NCBI GenBank assembly: GCA_041689935.1
Contig: JBDNFI010000045.1
Coordinates: 1-64,000, forward strand
DNA length: 64,000 bases
Direction of reading: 5' to 3'
From: CAXBDP01 sp041689935
GTDB lineage: Bacteria > Bacteroidota > Bacteroidia > Cytophagales > Cyclobacteriaceae
Shown here: positions 35,881 to 44,009 of the stretch, piece by piece
Layout: every line of letters begins with the position of its first letter
How positions within the stretch are numbered: position 1 is the stretch's first letter
Notes under the pieces: generated by a model
The model's database searches: none
The model's input: the letters and a program-made list of their open reading frames with translations, nothing else
What the model was told of the DNA's origin: nothing
Translations under genes and position numbers: made by a program

Positions 35881-37401
35881 ATGAAAAAGATTTTAGATGT
35901 AATTATGGGATTAACGCTTGTCGCAATGAGTGCCCATTCAATAAATGCTCAAGGCATTTCTGCTACTGCACAGTCGGTGCAATATATTGCAATAGACGAG
36001 GAAGTTTCCGTTACAGAACATCAAGTAAATGCTGGCGGGAGGATGATCAACTATTCGGCCACATCGGGCTACATGATATTGGGCGATGAAAACGAAACCC
36101 CCAAAGGAAAAATATTTTTCACCTACTATGCTGACAAAGCAAGTAAAAGCCCTGTGAACAGGCCAATTACTTTTATTTATAATGGAGGGCCGGGCTCCTC
36201 ATCTGTGTGGTTGCATATGGGCGGTTTAGGTCCGCGGCGCATATTAATGACAGATGATGGTGAAGCAATGGAGCCGCCTTATGAAGTTGTTCCTAGTGAG
36301 TACACTTGGCTTACACATTCTGATTTGGTATTTATCGATCCAATGGAAACCGGCTATAGCCGACCTGTATCTGGAGAGAACAAGGCGCAGTTTATTGGCT
36401 TTCAAAATGATATCAATTCTATGGGTGATTTTATTCGCGCTTTCACCTCAAAATATGAGCGATGGAATTCACCAAAATACCTTTCAGGCGAAAGCTATGG
36501 CACCACCCGATCAGCTGGGCTATCAGGTTATTTGCAAGACCGATATGGATTGTACCTCAATGGAATCATACTTATTTCATCTGTATTGGATTTCAGCACC
36601 ATCCTTTTCGATCGGGGCAATGAACTGCCTTTTGTTGTGAATCTTCCTACCTATGCTGCTACTGCTTGGTATCACAAAAAACTAGACCCTAGCTTTACTG
36701 ATCTCCCAAAATTATTGGAAGAAGTACGAGAATTTGCGAAAACAGAATATACTGTAGCTTTAATGAAAGGTGATCAGATTTCAGATGTGGACAGAGGAAA
36801 TATCATCACTAAGCTACAACGATATACGGGACTAAGTGCAGACTATATCGATAGAGCAAATTTGCGGATCAATATCAATAAATTTACAAAGGAACTCCGC
36901 CGCGAAGAAAAATTGACCGTTGGTCGTTTGGATGGTCGTATTACAGGTTTTGATTACGATTATGTAGGTGAGTCATACGACTACGATCCGAGCTATAATG
37001 GCGCAATTTATGGCCCATTTGCTATGGCGATTAATGATTATTTGAAAAGAGAATTGAAAGTGGAAATTAATCAAGCGTACGAAATATTGACTGGCCGTCC
37101 CAGACCGTGGAGTTACGCAAATGTTGAGAATAAATACTTAAATGTAGCTGAAACACTGAGAGCTGCTATGACAAGAAATCAATCTTTAAAAGTATTGGTT
37201 ATCAATGGTTATTACGATTTGGCTACGCCATTTGGAGGGACAGAATATACGATAGATCACATGTTTCTGGATAAATCATTGCGGGGGAATATCGAAATGA
37301 AATATTATGCGTCAGGTCACATGGTGTATATCCATAAGCCAAGTCTTGAGCAAATGACGATTGATGTGAGAGATTTTTATCAAAGGTCTTCGGGTAATTA
37401 G
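35881..37401 (+). CDS. Secreted S10 serine carboxypeptidase-like peptidase
   Basis: A 506-residue exported peptidase of family S10. After the signal peptide (ending near AHSINAQG) come the S10 motifs: YNGGPGSSSVWLHMGGLGPR (oxyanion/first conserved box), the nucleophile Ser205 in SGESYGTT, Asp446 in NGYYDLATP and His480 in SGHMVY, giving a full Ser-Asp-His triad. It should trim amino acids from the C terminus of peptides in the periplasm or outside. Its position directly behind two SusCD pairs supports peptide import and processing. It may be transcribed separately, since a terminator precedes it. Confidence 0.93.
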   Translation: MKKILDVIMGLTLVAMSAHSINAQGISATAQSVQYIAIDEEVSVTEHQVNAGGRMINYSATSGYMILGDENETPKGKIFFTYYADKASKSPVNRPITFIYNGGPGSSSVWLHMGGLGPRRILMTDDGEAMEPPYEVVPSEYTWLTHSDLVFIDPMETGYSRPVSGENKAQFIGFQNDINSMGDFIRAFTSKYERWNSPKYLSGESYGTTRSAGLSGYLQDRYGLYLNGIILISSVLDFSTILFDRGNELPFVVNLPTYAATAWYHKKLDPSFTDLPKLLEEVREFAKTEYTVALMKGDQISDVDRGNIITKLQRYTGLSADYIDRANLRININKFTKELRREEKLTVGRLDGRITGFDYDYVGESYDYDPSYNGAIYGPFAMAINDYLKRELKVEINQAYEILTGRPRPWSYANVENKYLNVAETLRAAMTRNQSLKVLVINGYYDLATPFGGTEYTIDHMFLDKSLRGNIEMKYYASGHMVYIHKPSLEQMTIDVRDFYQRSSGN

Positions 37402-37435
37402 GCTCTGCTGAAAACCACCTCAGTTGAGTTTTTAG

Positions 37436-38038
37436 CTACCCCTGCTTATCAGTATTAACTGTTCCTTCTTCATAGATATTAGAAACACCACCTGATACAA
37501 TGAATTTCATGACAACTGCCGGATTAATATCTATCGGCCTCACATGATTTTTAGGCACAATAAACAACTCACCAGAAAAATTATAAGAATGAGGGAAATA
37601 TACAGCTACTTTATCTTTCTCGTTTATTTTGCTCAAATCTTCCTCGGTCAGAAAACCCAATTTTTCTAAATTAGAAATCGGATTTACCAATACAATCACG
37701 GGCTTATTAAACTTTCTTTCTTTTCCGACAAATGCCTTAAAGAGGTCATTCAACGCTGAATAGATAAGCTTTAATAAGGGAGTTTTTTCGATTAGCCGAT
37801 TAAATAAAATTTTAAATGGTTTAGCAAGTATGCTTCTGCCTGCCATGCCAACCAGAACTAGAAAAAAGAAAATTATAATAAAACCCAACCCTGGTATGTT
37901 TATTATAAAGAATTTTTCAAAAATATTGTTTAGGATATTATCTATAAAATTAAAAATTATGTAGATAATATATGCTGAAATCCCGAAAGGCGCAATATAC
38001 AGCACCCCTTGCAGAAAATAATTCATGATGTTTTTCAT
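37436..38038 (-). CDS. DUF502 inner-membrane protein
   Basis: A 200-residue protein with two N-terminal membrane spans (about residues 10-30 and 50-70) and a conserved soluble part of the DUF502 family: GLGFIIIFFFLVLVGMAGR, IEKTPLLKLIYSALNDLF, KPVIVLVNPISN and AVYFPHSYNFSGELFIVP. The family is widespread and its function is unknown. It is convergent with the S10 peptidase gene. The C terminus has lost nothing obvious. Confidence 0.88.
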   Translation of the reverse strand: MKNIMNYFLQGVLYIAPFGISAYIIYIIFNFIDNILNNIFEKFFIINIPGLGFIIIFFFLVLVGMAGRSILAKPFKILFNRLIEKTPLLKLIYSALNDLFKAFVGKERKFNKPVIVLVNPISNLEKLGFLTEEDLSKINEKDKVAVYFPHSYNFSGELFIVPKNHVRPIDINPAVVMKFIVSGGVSNIYEEGTVNTDKQG

Positions 38039-39209
38039 ATACTAAAAATAGCGGTAAAGGGTGTTTTTAAAACATTTATGAGAGCCAATCTAACATCTGT
38101 AAAGACACAAAGGATACATCGTTTCGAATTCTTTCATGGGTTTGTCTATCGGCCTAAATACTAGAAATAGCTAAATTAAGCTTAAGCTTAAGCTTAATTT
38201 AGCAGAGCACAATGTGCAAGATTCAATTAGAGCAAAAGTGCCTTCGTTGCAAGTTCTCAAATTTAAACGTAAAGTAAGGGACATTTCAAATAACAAGATG
38301 TGGTCTGACTTTGATTATACTCAAAAAATATATTGAACGCTTCAACGTCCAATAGAAGCTCAAAATTATAAATTAAATGTATCGGTAATTAATGACTTGG
38401 AATGAATTTACAATGTTTCGCCGCTTTTTTGGAATTTTTCTGCAATAGAAAGGCAATTAAAAATCTGAAGCAATAAATCTAGGTTTTAGGTTTTTTGAAA
38501 ACAATTATCGTCAGAGACCAACCTTTAAAAAAGCATACAATATTGCTTTCGTCTTTAGGAATTAAATTTTAGCAGAAATTGAATAAAGCTAAATCTCATT
38601 AAAGCTGTCCTGGTGATAAAATGGACTCGTTTGAGCCGTACTTAAAGGGTATATATTCATCTTAAAAGAGCGAACGCTGCTAATATGTTTGCGGAGCAAA
38701 ATCTTTTTGTCGAGGTATCTGCTCTGTGGTGAAGAATACATTCTTAAATGAAAAAATAGTGGAGGGATAGTGATGCAATCTTATCTAGACTAGAAAACCA
38801 ATAAATTGGGAGGTAATTCCTTGATCGGTCAATATGGAATTTGCTCCCTTAGGCTCTAAGGCTAATCCTTTATAGAATGATTGGCTTTTTTTTGTAGCAA
38901 CTTTCGGTTCAGCACAGATTTCCCTATAATTACAGAAATTCTACCCTCTTGAATAATTAAGTAAAATGTCCTTTTACCTCAGAATTCTCTTGGCCTCACA
39001 TTCCTTATTTTTGGAGAAGCTTGATTCCACAAGTTCCAAAAAGCTTAAAACATTCTTATAGGTTCAATTTTACCTCTCAATTTGACAAAAAGGATAAGAA
39101 AGCAGTAATTAGCTTTACTCAGCCTCAAGTTCGTAAAATTGAGTAATCATTGATTGTTTGGCTATACAGAATAGACCAAAATACATACTAAGCTTGAAAC
39201 AGTTTGCTC
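38039..39209. other. 1.17 kb gene-free or decayed region
   Basis: No intact gene of credible composition in either strand. A stretch at about 38200-38460 reads in one frame for about 85 codons with only two stops (NLAEHNVQDSIRAK..., then PIEAQNYKLNVSVINDLE), which may be a dead gene fragment or chance. It contains the 34-bp palindrome at 38170-38203. No GCGGGAGG word occurs from 36043 to 43510. Confidence 0.5.
38170..38203. repeat. 34-bp perfect palindrome built on AAGCTT
   Basis: GCTAAATTAAGCTTAAG then CTTAAGCTTAATTTAGC: each half is the exact reverse complement of the other, with no spacer, around three AAGCTT units. It could be a hairpin, an operator or the scar of a mobile element. Confidence 0.9.
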
Positions 39210-39908
39210 CTAGAAGTTTTGGTGTAGACTGAATTGTAGCTGCCCTTTCCCCCAATTTGCCGTAGTCTGTTTCATCCAACCCAACTGAACTCTGGAGCTA
39301 TTTCCTAAGGTATAACCCATGCCAAGGTACGTTCTATTTCTGTCAAATAGCTCTACACTTCTTCCATCGCCTATATCAGTTTCACCATTGATGAAAATCT
39401 CATTATAGAGAGCGAGGTATATTGCTCCTTTTTCTAAGGTTTCTTTATTGAGTACCACATTCAAAAATAGGTTATATCGAAACCTAGTTCGAAAATCTTG
39501 CCCATCTACATAACGTTGTTCGTATCTGAATCTGTGGGTGAATAAAAATCGGCCTGCCACTTTTTGAGTGATAAGAGCTTCCTGATAAATTCTATTTTCA
39601 GAAACAGTTTCATTCGATTCCCCAGGTGCTCCAGAGCCAATATAAGCGTATCCAAGTGTAAATAAAATGTCCTCAGACTTAGGCCTAAAAGTAAAACCTG
39701 ATCTTAAAAGTAACTGCTCCTTATCTCTAGCTAAATCCCAAGCTCGATACTGGAAGTCACCCTGAATTCCAAATTGGCTGTTGTTAAATCTCTTTTGGTA
39801 AAAATACATATACCACGCACCTAACTGATCTTCGTCTACAGGATTCTGGGCTTGGAGAGCTGAGGATCCTATCATAAAAGAAAGTAGCAGTATGCCGAAC
39901 TTTTTCAT
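39210..39908 (-). CDS. DUF2490-like outer-membrane beta-barrel protein
   Basis: A 232-residue exported protein (signal peptide MKKFGILLLSFMIGSSALQAQ). Alternating aromatic/hydrophobic strands, the motif LLLRSGFTFRP, RYEQRYVD, and the closing QLQFSLHQNF with C-terminal Phe are typical of DUF2490 barrels. Function unknown. A hairpin separates it from the upstream carbonic anhydrase, so it may be transcribed by read-through only or by its own promoter. Confidence 0.82.
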   Translation of the reverse strand: MKKFGILLLSFMIGSSALQAQNPVDEDQLGAWYMYFYQKRFNNSQFGIQGDFQYRAWDLARDKEQLLLRSGFTFRPKSEDILFTLGYAYIGSGAPGESNETVSENRIYQEALITQKVAGRFLFTHRFRYEQRYVDGQDFRTRFRYNLFLNVVLNKETLEKGAIYLALYNEIFINGETDIGDGRSVELFDRNRTYLGMGYTLGNSSRVQLGWMKQTTANWGKGQLQFSLHQNF

Positions 39909-39922
39909 GCTGTATAAATTTA

Positions 39923-39949
39923 AAAACAGACCGAATTTCGGTCTGTTTT
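39923..39949. terminator. Terminator between carbonic anhydrase and DUF2490 genes
   Basis: AAAACAGACCGAA / TTCGGTCTGTTTT, a perfect 13-base inverted repeat separated by a single T. Confidence 0.75.
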
Positions 39950-39968
39950 GAGATAAAGTTTCGTGACC

Positions 39969-40730
39969 TTATTTGGAAAACTTAGGTAAGGACGTGATGG
40001 TTTCTTCTATAAATTCTACAGTTCCAGTTTCAAGATTGTAAACGGCTCCTACGATGATTATTTCTCCAGATTCTGCTCTTCTGCTGAGAATAGGCTCAAG
40101 GTTTCTAAGCAGATTCACTTGCTCGATCACATTTTCTTTGATAGCAAGATCAAGTGTTTCTGTTTCCGGAAGACCCATTGCTTTTGCTCTTAAAGATGCT
40201 GGCTTGATAGCATTGATCAAAGTAACTATGTGCCCAGGAGGGTTAGCTGGCAATTGCATCGCCGCACCTACTGCACCACAAGACTGATGTCCGAGAACTA
40301 CAATCAAGCGACTCTTTAAAACCTCTGCTCCAAACTCAATGGTGCCGTAAGAGGCTTGAGCCATTACTTGTCCAGCAGTTCTGGTAATAAATAGATCGCC
40401 TACTCCCTGATCAAAAATAATTTCATTAGGTACTCGACTGTCGGAGCAACCAACGATGGTCGCAAAAGGCTTCTGACCTGCTTCAAAAGCTTTCAAATCC
40501 TCAGGTATCTGTCTTGGCTTTACACTGACACCATCTGCAAATCGATTGTTGCCGTATATCAAAAATTTCAGACCATAGTAAGGGTCGGCGTAAGCATTCT
40601 CACGATCAGCTTCGTAACCCTTTGGGTCAAGCTGAAGGAGTTCATTGATTTTTGCGCTCTGATGGGCGTATACCCCAGTAAACATAGCCATCATGAAGGC
40701 TGTTAGGAAAATTTTACGGTAGTTTGACAT
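39969..40730 (-). CDS. Exported beta-carbonic anhydrase
   Basis: A 253-residue beta-class carbonic anhydrase that interconverts CO2 and bicarbonate. The zinc site is complete: Cys95 and Asp97-Arg99 in GCSDSRVP, His148 and Cys151 in GHQSCGA. An N-terminal signal peptide (YRKIFLTAFMMAMFTGVYA) places it in the periplasm, which is less usual for a beta enzyme. The long gap upstream (502 bases) should hold its promoter. Substrate assignment is firm; location is inferred from the signal. Confidence 0.93.
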   Translation of the reverse strand: MSNYRKIFLTAFMMAMFTGVYAHQSAKINELLQLDPKGYEADRENAYADPYYGLKFLIYGNNRFADGVSVKPRQIPEDLKAFEAGQKPFATIVGCSDSRVPNEIIFDQGVGDLFITRTAGQVMAQASYGTIEFGAEVLKSRLIVVLGHQSCGAVGAAMQLPANPPGHIVTLINAIKPASLRAKAMGLPETETLDLAIKENVIEQVNLLRNLEPILSRRAESGEIIIVGAVYNLETGTVEFIEETITSLPKFSK

Positions 40731-41232
40731 ATCTATAATAGTTGTCGGAATCTTATACTGATTTTTGATTCACAAGGTTTAGAAGGCTTATAAATAAGGG
40801 AGCAAAAAAAATTATCTTGACTTCATCTTTGATTTTTTCCGTCAATAAAATGCTTGAATAACAGATATTTATGTTTTTTGCTATCTCATATAATCAATAA
40901 ATAAAATTTAATTAAAATTGAACTAAATTTAAATCATACATGCAAATGCTGAAAATTGATCGAATAGAAAGAAAATTATTTCATTTTTTTTAGATTTTAA
41001 ATTGTTACCTGGTATTTATAATATCATGGATATGGACACTCGTTGGTTTGGTTGTGGATATGAGATTGAGGTAATTGACGCTGTTCGGTATTGTAAATCG
41101 GCAAATCAATAAAAAGAACTATCTTGTCTGAAATCAAATTATTTGGTTGATTAAGGGAGCATAGAGTATATTTGCTCCATAAGTACAAACTTTTCGTTAG
41201 GACATTTGTTCCTTTAGAGATTAATACAAACT
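40731..41232. other. Intergenic region between carbonic anhydrase and desaturase
   Basis: 502 bases, very A/T-rich, no gene seen. It holds divergent promoters; the desaturase promoter is at 41142-41174. Confidence 0.6.
41142..41174 (+). promoter_or_regulatory. Bacteroidota-type promoter of the desaturase gene
   Basis: TTTG at 41142-41145, then 21 bases, then TATATTTG at 41167-41174, matching the -33 TTTG and -7 TAnnTTTG consensus. Transcription would begin near 41181, giving a leader of about 50 bases. Confidence 0.65.
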
Positions 41233-42243
41233 ATGGCATTTATAGATAGAATACTTCATGAGCCGTCATACAAATGGCAAGATGAAAATGGAGCATTAGT
41301 AAGCCCCACATTCAAAGTTCTTCTGAAAGAGGCTTTGAGAAAAGCAAACGTATTCAAAAGTAGAAAAAATTGGCTACCAGCTACAGCTATATTAATGGTT
41401 GCTTGCATGTTGCCTTTTTTTTATTTCTTTATAACCGAATACTTCAGCTTTCTTACTTTAGCGATTTTCCTATTTTATACAATGATTGTGATGAGTACTC
41501 ATGGCACCATTTGGTACCATCGGTATAGCACTCACAAGTCTTTTACGTTTAGTCATCCTATCTGGAGGTTCATCACGCAAAACCTAGTTATCAGAACCAT
41601 GCCGGAAGAAGTATATGTGGTTTCGCACCATGTACACCATTTAAAATCCGACCTACCAGGAGATCCTTATAATGCCACGGCTGGTTTTTGGTATTGTATG
41701 TTTTCGGACTTTAATCACCAAAGTATTTCAAGGGATTTGGATGAAAAGGAATTCGGAAAAGTAAAGCATTTTTTAGCAGGCACGGGTGTTCAAATAAACA
41801 GTTATAAGAAATATCTAAAGTGGGGAACACTTGCCACACCGCTGCATACTTTTGGTTTATGGGCACTTAATTGGTCATTCTGGATAGCCACTTTTTATGC
41901 TATTGGAGGTTTTGCTTTAGTATGTACCACTTTTAGTGCAGCCATGTTTTGGTATCTCTTGGTGCGTGCCTTTAATTATACAGGACACGGAAAAGGAGAA
42001 GTAGCCCATAAAGATGGTGTTGATTTTGACCGGAGAAACTTATCAATTAACCAGACTAGACCTGGCTTGTTTTCAGGCGAATGGCACAATAATCATCATC
42101 TTTACCCAAACAGTGCTAGAGCTGGATTTCTTCCTTATCAAATTGATACAGCGTGGATTTATATCTATTGCCTTTCAAAAATAGGGGGAGTCTCTTCTTA
42201 CAAAGACTCCAAGAAGGAGTTTCTAGAAAAATATGTGTCGTAA
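41233..42243 (+). CDS. Membrane fatty-acid (acyl) desaturase
   Basis: A 336-residue integral-membrane di-iron desaturase. The three histidine boxes are present: HRYSTH (His96 to His101), HHVHH (132-136) and HNNHH near residue 283. Hydrophobic spans lie at about 50-90 and 190-225. Length and box spacing fit the stearoyl-CoA/acyl-lipid delta-9 type. It would introduce a double bond into membrane acyl chains. The promoter just upstream is clear, and the gene appears monocistronic. Confidence 0.93.
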   Translation: MAFIDRILHEPSYKWQDENGALVSPTFKVLLKEALRKANVFKSRKNWLPATAILMVACMLPFFYFFITEYFSFLTLAIFLFYTMIVMSTHGTIWYHRYSTHKSFTFSHPIWRFITQNLVIRTMPEEVYVVSHHVHHLKSDLPGDPYNATAGFWYCMFSDFNHQSISRDLDEKEFGKVKHFLAGTGVQINSYKKYLKWGTLATPLHTFGLWALNWSFWIATFYAIGGFALVCTTFSAAMFWYLLVRAFNYTGHGKGEVAHKDGVDFDRRNLSINQTRPGLFSGEWHNNHHLYPNSARAGFLPYQIDTAWIYIYCLSKIGGVSSYKDSKKEFLEKYVS

Positions 42244-42762
42244 GGGATTGTCTTTCAGGTAAACTTTTGAGATTCTATTTTTCGCTATTATAGAGAAATA
42301 TGTGTTTTATTAATATGTAGTTTAGTATGATGCCTTATTATCAAGTCTTATCTTAAGGCATAACATTTTACCTGTGAAATGAAATAAGGAAAGTAACTGT
42401 TTTCACGGTTTGAAAAATGAAGGATAGAATTTTTATTTTTTACTGCTTGTCCAAGAAAATAGCTCTGGCCAAGTAGATTGCAAATCTGAAGGAGGATCTA
42501 TTTAAAATAATCTTTGAGCATTTTAGAATTGTAGATTCGCAAAATGTAATTAGCTGCGAAGAAATTATCAGCTTTAGAGACCTTACCACAATCAATAAAC
42601 GAAAGAAGTTTTTAACTAAAACTATCTACAAAACCCTAATAAGCTAACATCGGCATAAAGGGTATTTGGCAAAAGGGAAATGATTAAAATCATTAAATTG
42701 GACTATTGTTTACTTTTAGAGAAGGAGCATTCTTAATAGCTCCATATTTCGTTTACAGATCC
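42244..42762. other. Intergenic region with possible gene remnant
   Basis: 519 bases with no complete gene. A plus-strand frame from 42477 to 42647 is open for 56 codons (includes KEDLFKIIFEHFRIVDSQ) but has no credible start; it may be the tail of a dead gene or chance. Confidence 0.4.
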
Positions 42763-43299
42763 TTACCTCTTCAAAGGAATATGAACCCTAACCGTATTAT
42801 CTGGACTATAGATTTCAATTGATATTGGCTCATAGCTGTAGCCAGCATTTTGGGCAAAGGCAATCATTCGTTCTTCAATACTAGCGGGGCTTGGCATCAC
42901 TATATTGTGTACTTCCAAGCGCGCTTCCACTACCTCATTTACTTCCACGCCCATCATCCGGAATTCATCCGGAATTTCTGAGGGAATTTCGTCGAGGATC
43001 ACTCCCAAAAAAAGTTTCACTTCGTTTCTCTTGGTTTCAGCATCTCTAAAATACGTCATGCTGAGTCTCCCTTTAAGTTCGCCCTTCTGAATTCGCTCTC
43101 GCATATCGAAAAAGTATTCGCGCACTCTCTTATCTGTTGGGCGCCCTTCGAAATCCACTCCTACTATCCTATATGGACCTTGCACGTTTTGTATGCTTAC
43201 CTCAATGGTGTTCAAGCCACCCAAATACACATACAAGCCTCCAAGCGATATCATAATTAACACCACTATCCCAATGGCTATTTTCTTCCTTTTCGACAT
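42763..43299 (-). CDS. Membrane-anchored protein, possible GyrI-like effector-binding domain
   Basis: A 178-residue protein with one N-terminal membrane anchor (KIAIGIVVLIMISLGGLYVYL, about 5-25). The rest has two repeats of a beta-alpha-beta kind, with QGPYRIVGVDFEG and the ending SIEIYSPDNTVRVHIPLKR, which resembles GyrI-like/SOUL-type effector-binding domains, though this is a weak call. The ATG overlaps the stop of the preceding gene by one base (TAATG), so the two are translationally coupled. No function assigned. Confidence 0.75.
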   Translation of the reverse strand: MSKRKKIAIGIVVLIMISLGGLYVYLGGLNTIEVSIQNVQGPYRIVGVDFEGRPTDKRVREYFFDMRERIQKGELKGRLSMTYFRDAETKRNEVKLFLGVILDEIPSEIPDEFRMMGVEVNEVVEARLEVHNIVMPSPASIEERMIAFAQNAGYSYEPISIEIYSPDNTVRVHIPLKR

Positions 43300-43919
43300 T
43301 AGTTATTGAAATTATATCTGATGCCAAATGCGCCAAAAAAACGAAAGGCAAATGGATTATCTACTACCTCAGCCAAAAGGCTTACTTCACCAAAGACAGT
43401 AATTGGGAGATCGTACAGGGTATACTCAGCACCAATAATCGCTTCAGGGCCAATATCTAAATTGTAATGCCCTTCAAAAAAACGGTCTGCCTGTTGGAAA
43501 TTATCTATATCCTCCCGCCTTATGGTCTCATATTCTACAGAAGCAAACCTCATGTGCAAGCCAGCACCATAGTACCATTGAAGACCATCCACATTTTCTC
43601 GAAATTTATTATGAAATAAGTATCTAGCATTTAATGCAACCGTATAATCCAACCGATGATTGAAGTAAAGATAATCATCAAATTTAGTGAGGCGCTGAAA
43701 AGATTTTTTGTAGTAATTCGTACTCCATCCATTTCCGCTAGTGCCGGCTATAAACTCTACTGCCCGAGTTGGGCTGATATATTTTTTGTAAGTAAAGCCA
43801 AATGGATCGCCTAATCTGAGGCCTATACCATTGTCAAACTCTTGAGCAAAAAGCAAAAGGGGTGCAAGCAAGAAGACAGATAATAAGAGGGATTTTCGCG
43901 CAGAATTTAGCATACACAC
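43299..43919 (-). CDS. Secreted outer-membrane beta-barrel protein, unknown function
   Basis: A 206-residue exported protein (signal peptide ending LLLAPLLLFAQ). Strand-like alternation (GIGLRLGDPFGFTYKKY, WYYGAGLHMRFAS, NLDIGPEAIIGAEY) and the end FFGAFGIRYNFNN suggest a small eight-strand barrel. It is first of a two-gene unit with the coupled anchored protein downstream. The start could be the second Met at 43913. I do not recognise a characterised family. Confidence 0.75.
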   Translation of the reverse strand: MCMLNSARKSLLLSVFLLAPLLLFAQEFDNGIGLRLGDPFGFTYKKYISPTRAVEFIAGTSGNGWSTNYYKKSFQRLTKFDDYLYFNHRLDYTVALNARYLFHNKFRENVDGLQWYYGAGLHMRFASVEYETIRREDIDNFQQADRFFEGHYNLDIGPEAIIGAEYTLYDLPITVFGEVSLLAEVVDNPFAFRFFGAFGIRYNFNN

Positions 43920-44009
43920 ATACTTTAATTGATCAAAACTAACTCATTATGTACAATAAATGAATCAATGCTCACTTTTCCCAATAATTAAATCCCATTG
44001 GCCGAAAAA

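Noticed and set aside
38170..38203. Palindrome as a terminator
   Set aside because: No gene ends next to it and it lacks a following T run; left as an unexplained repeat.
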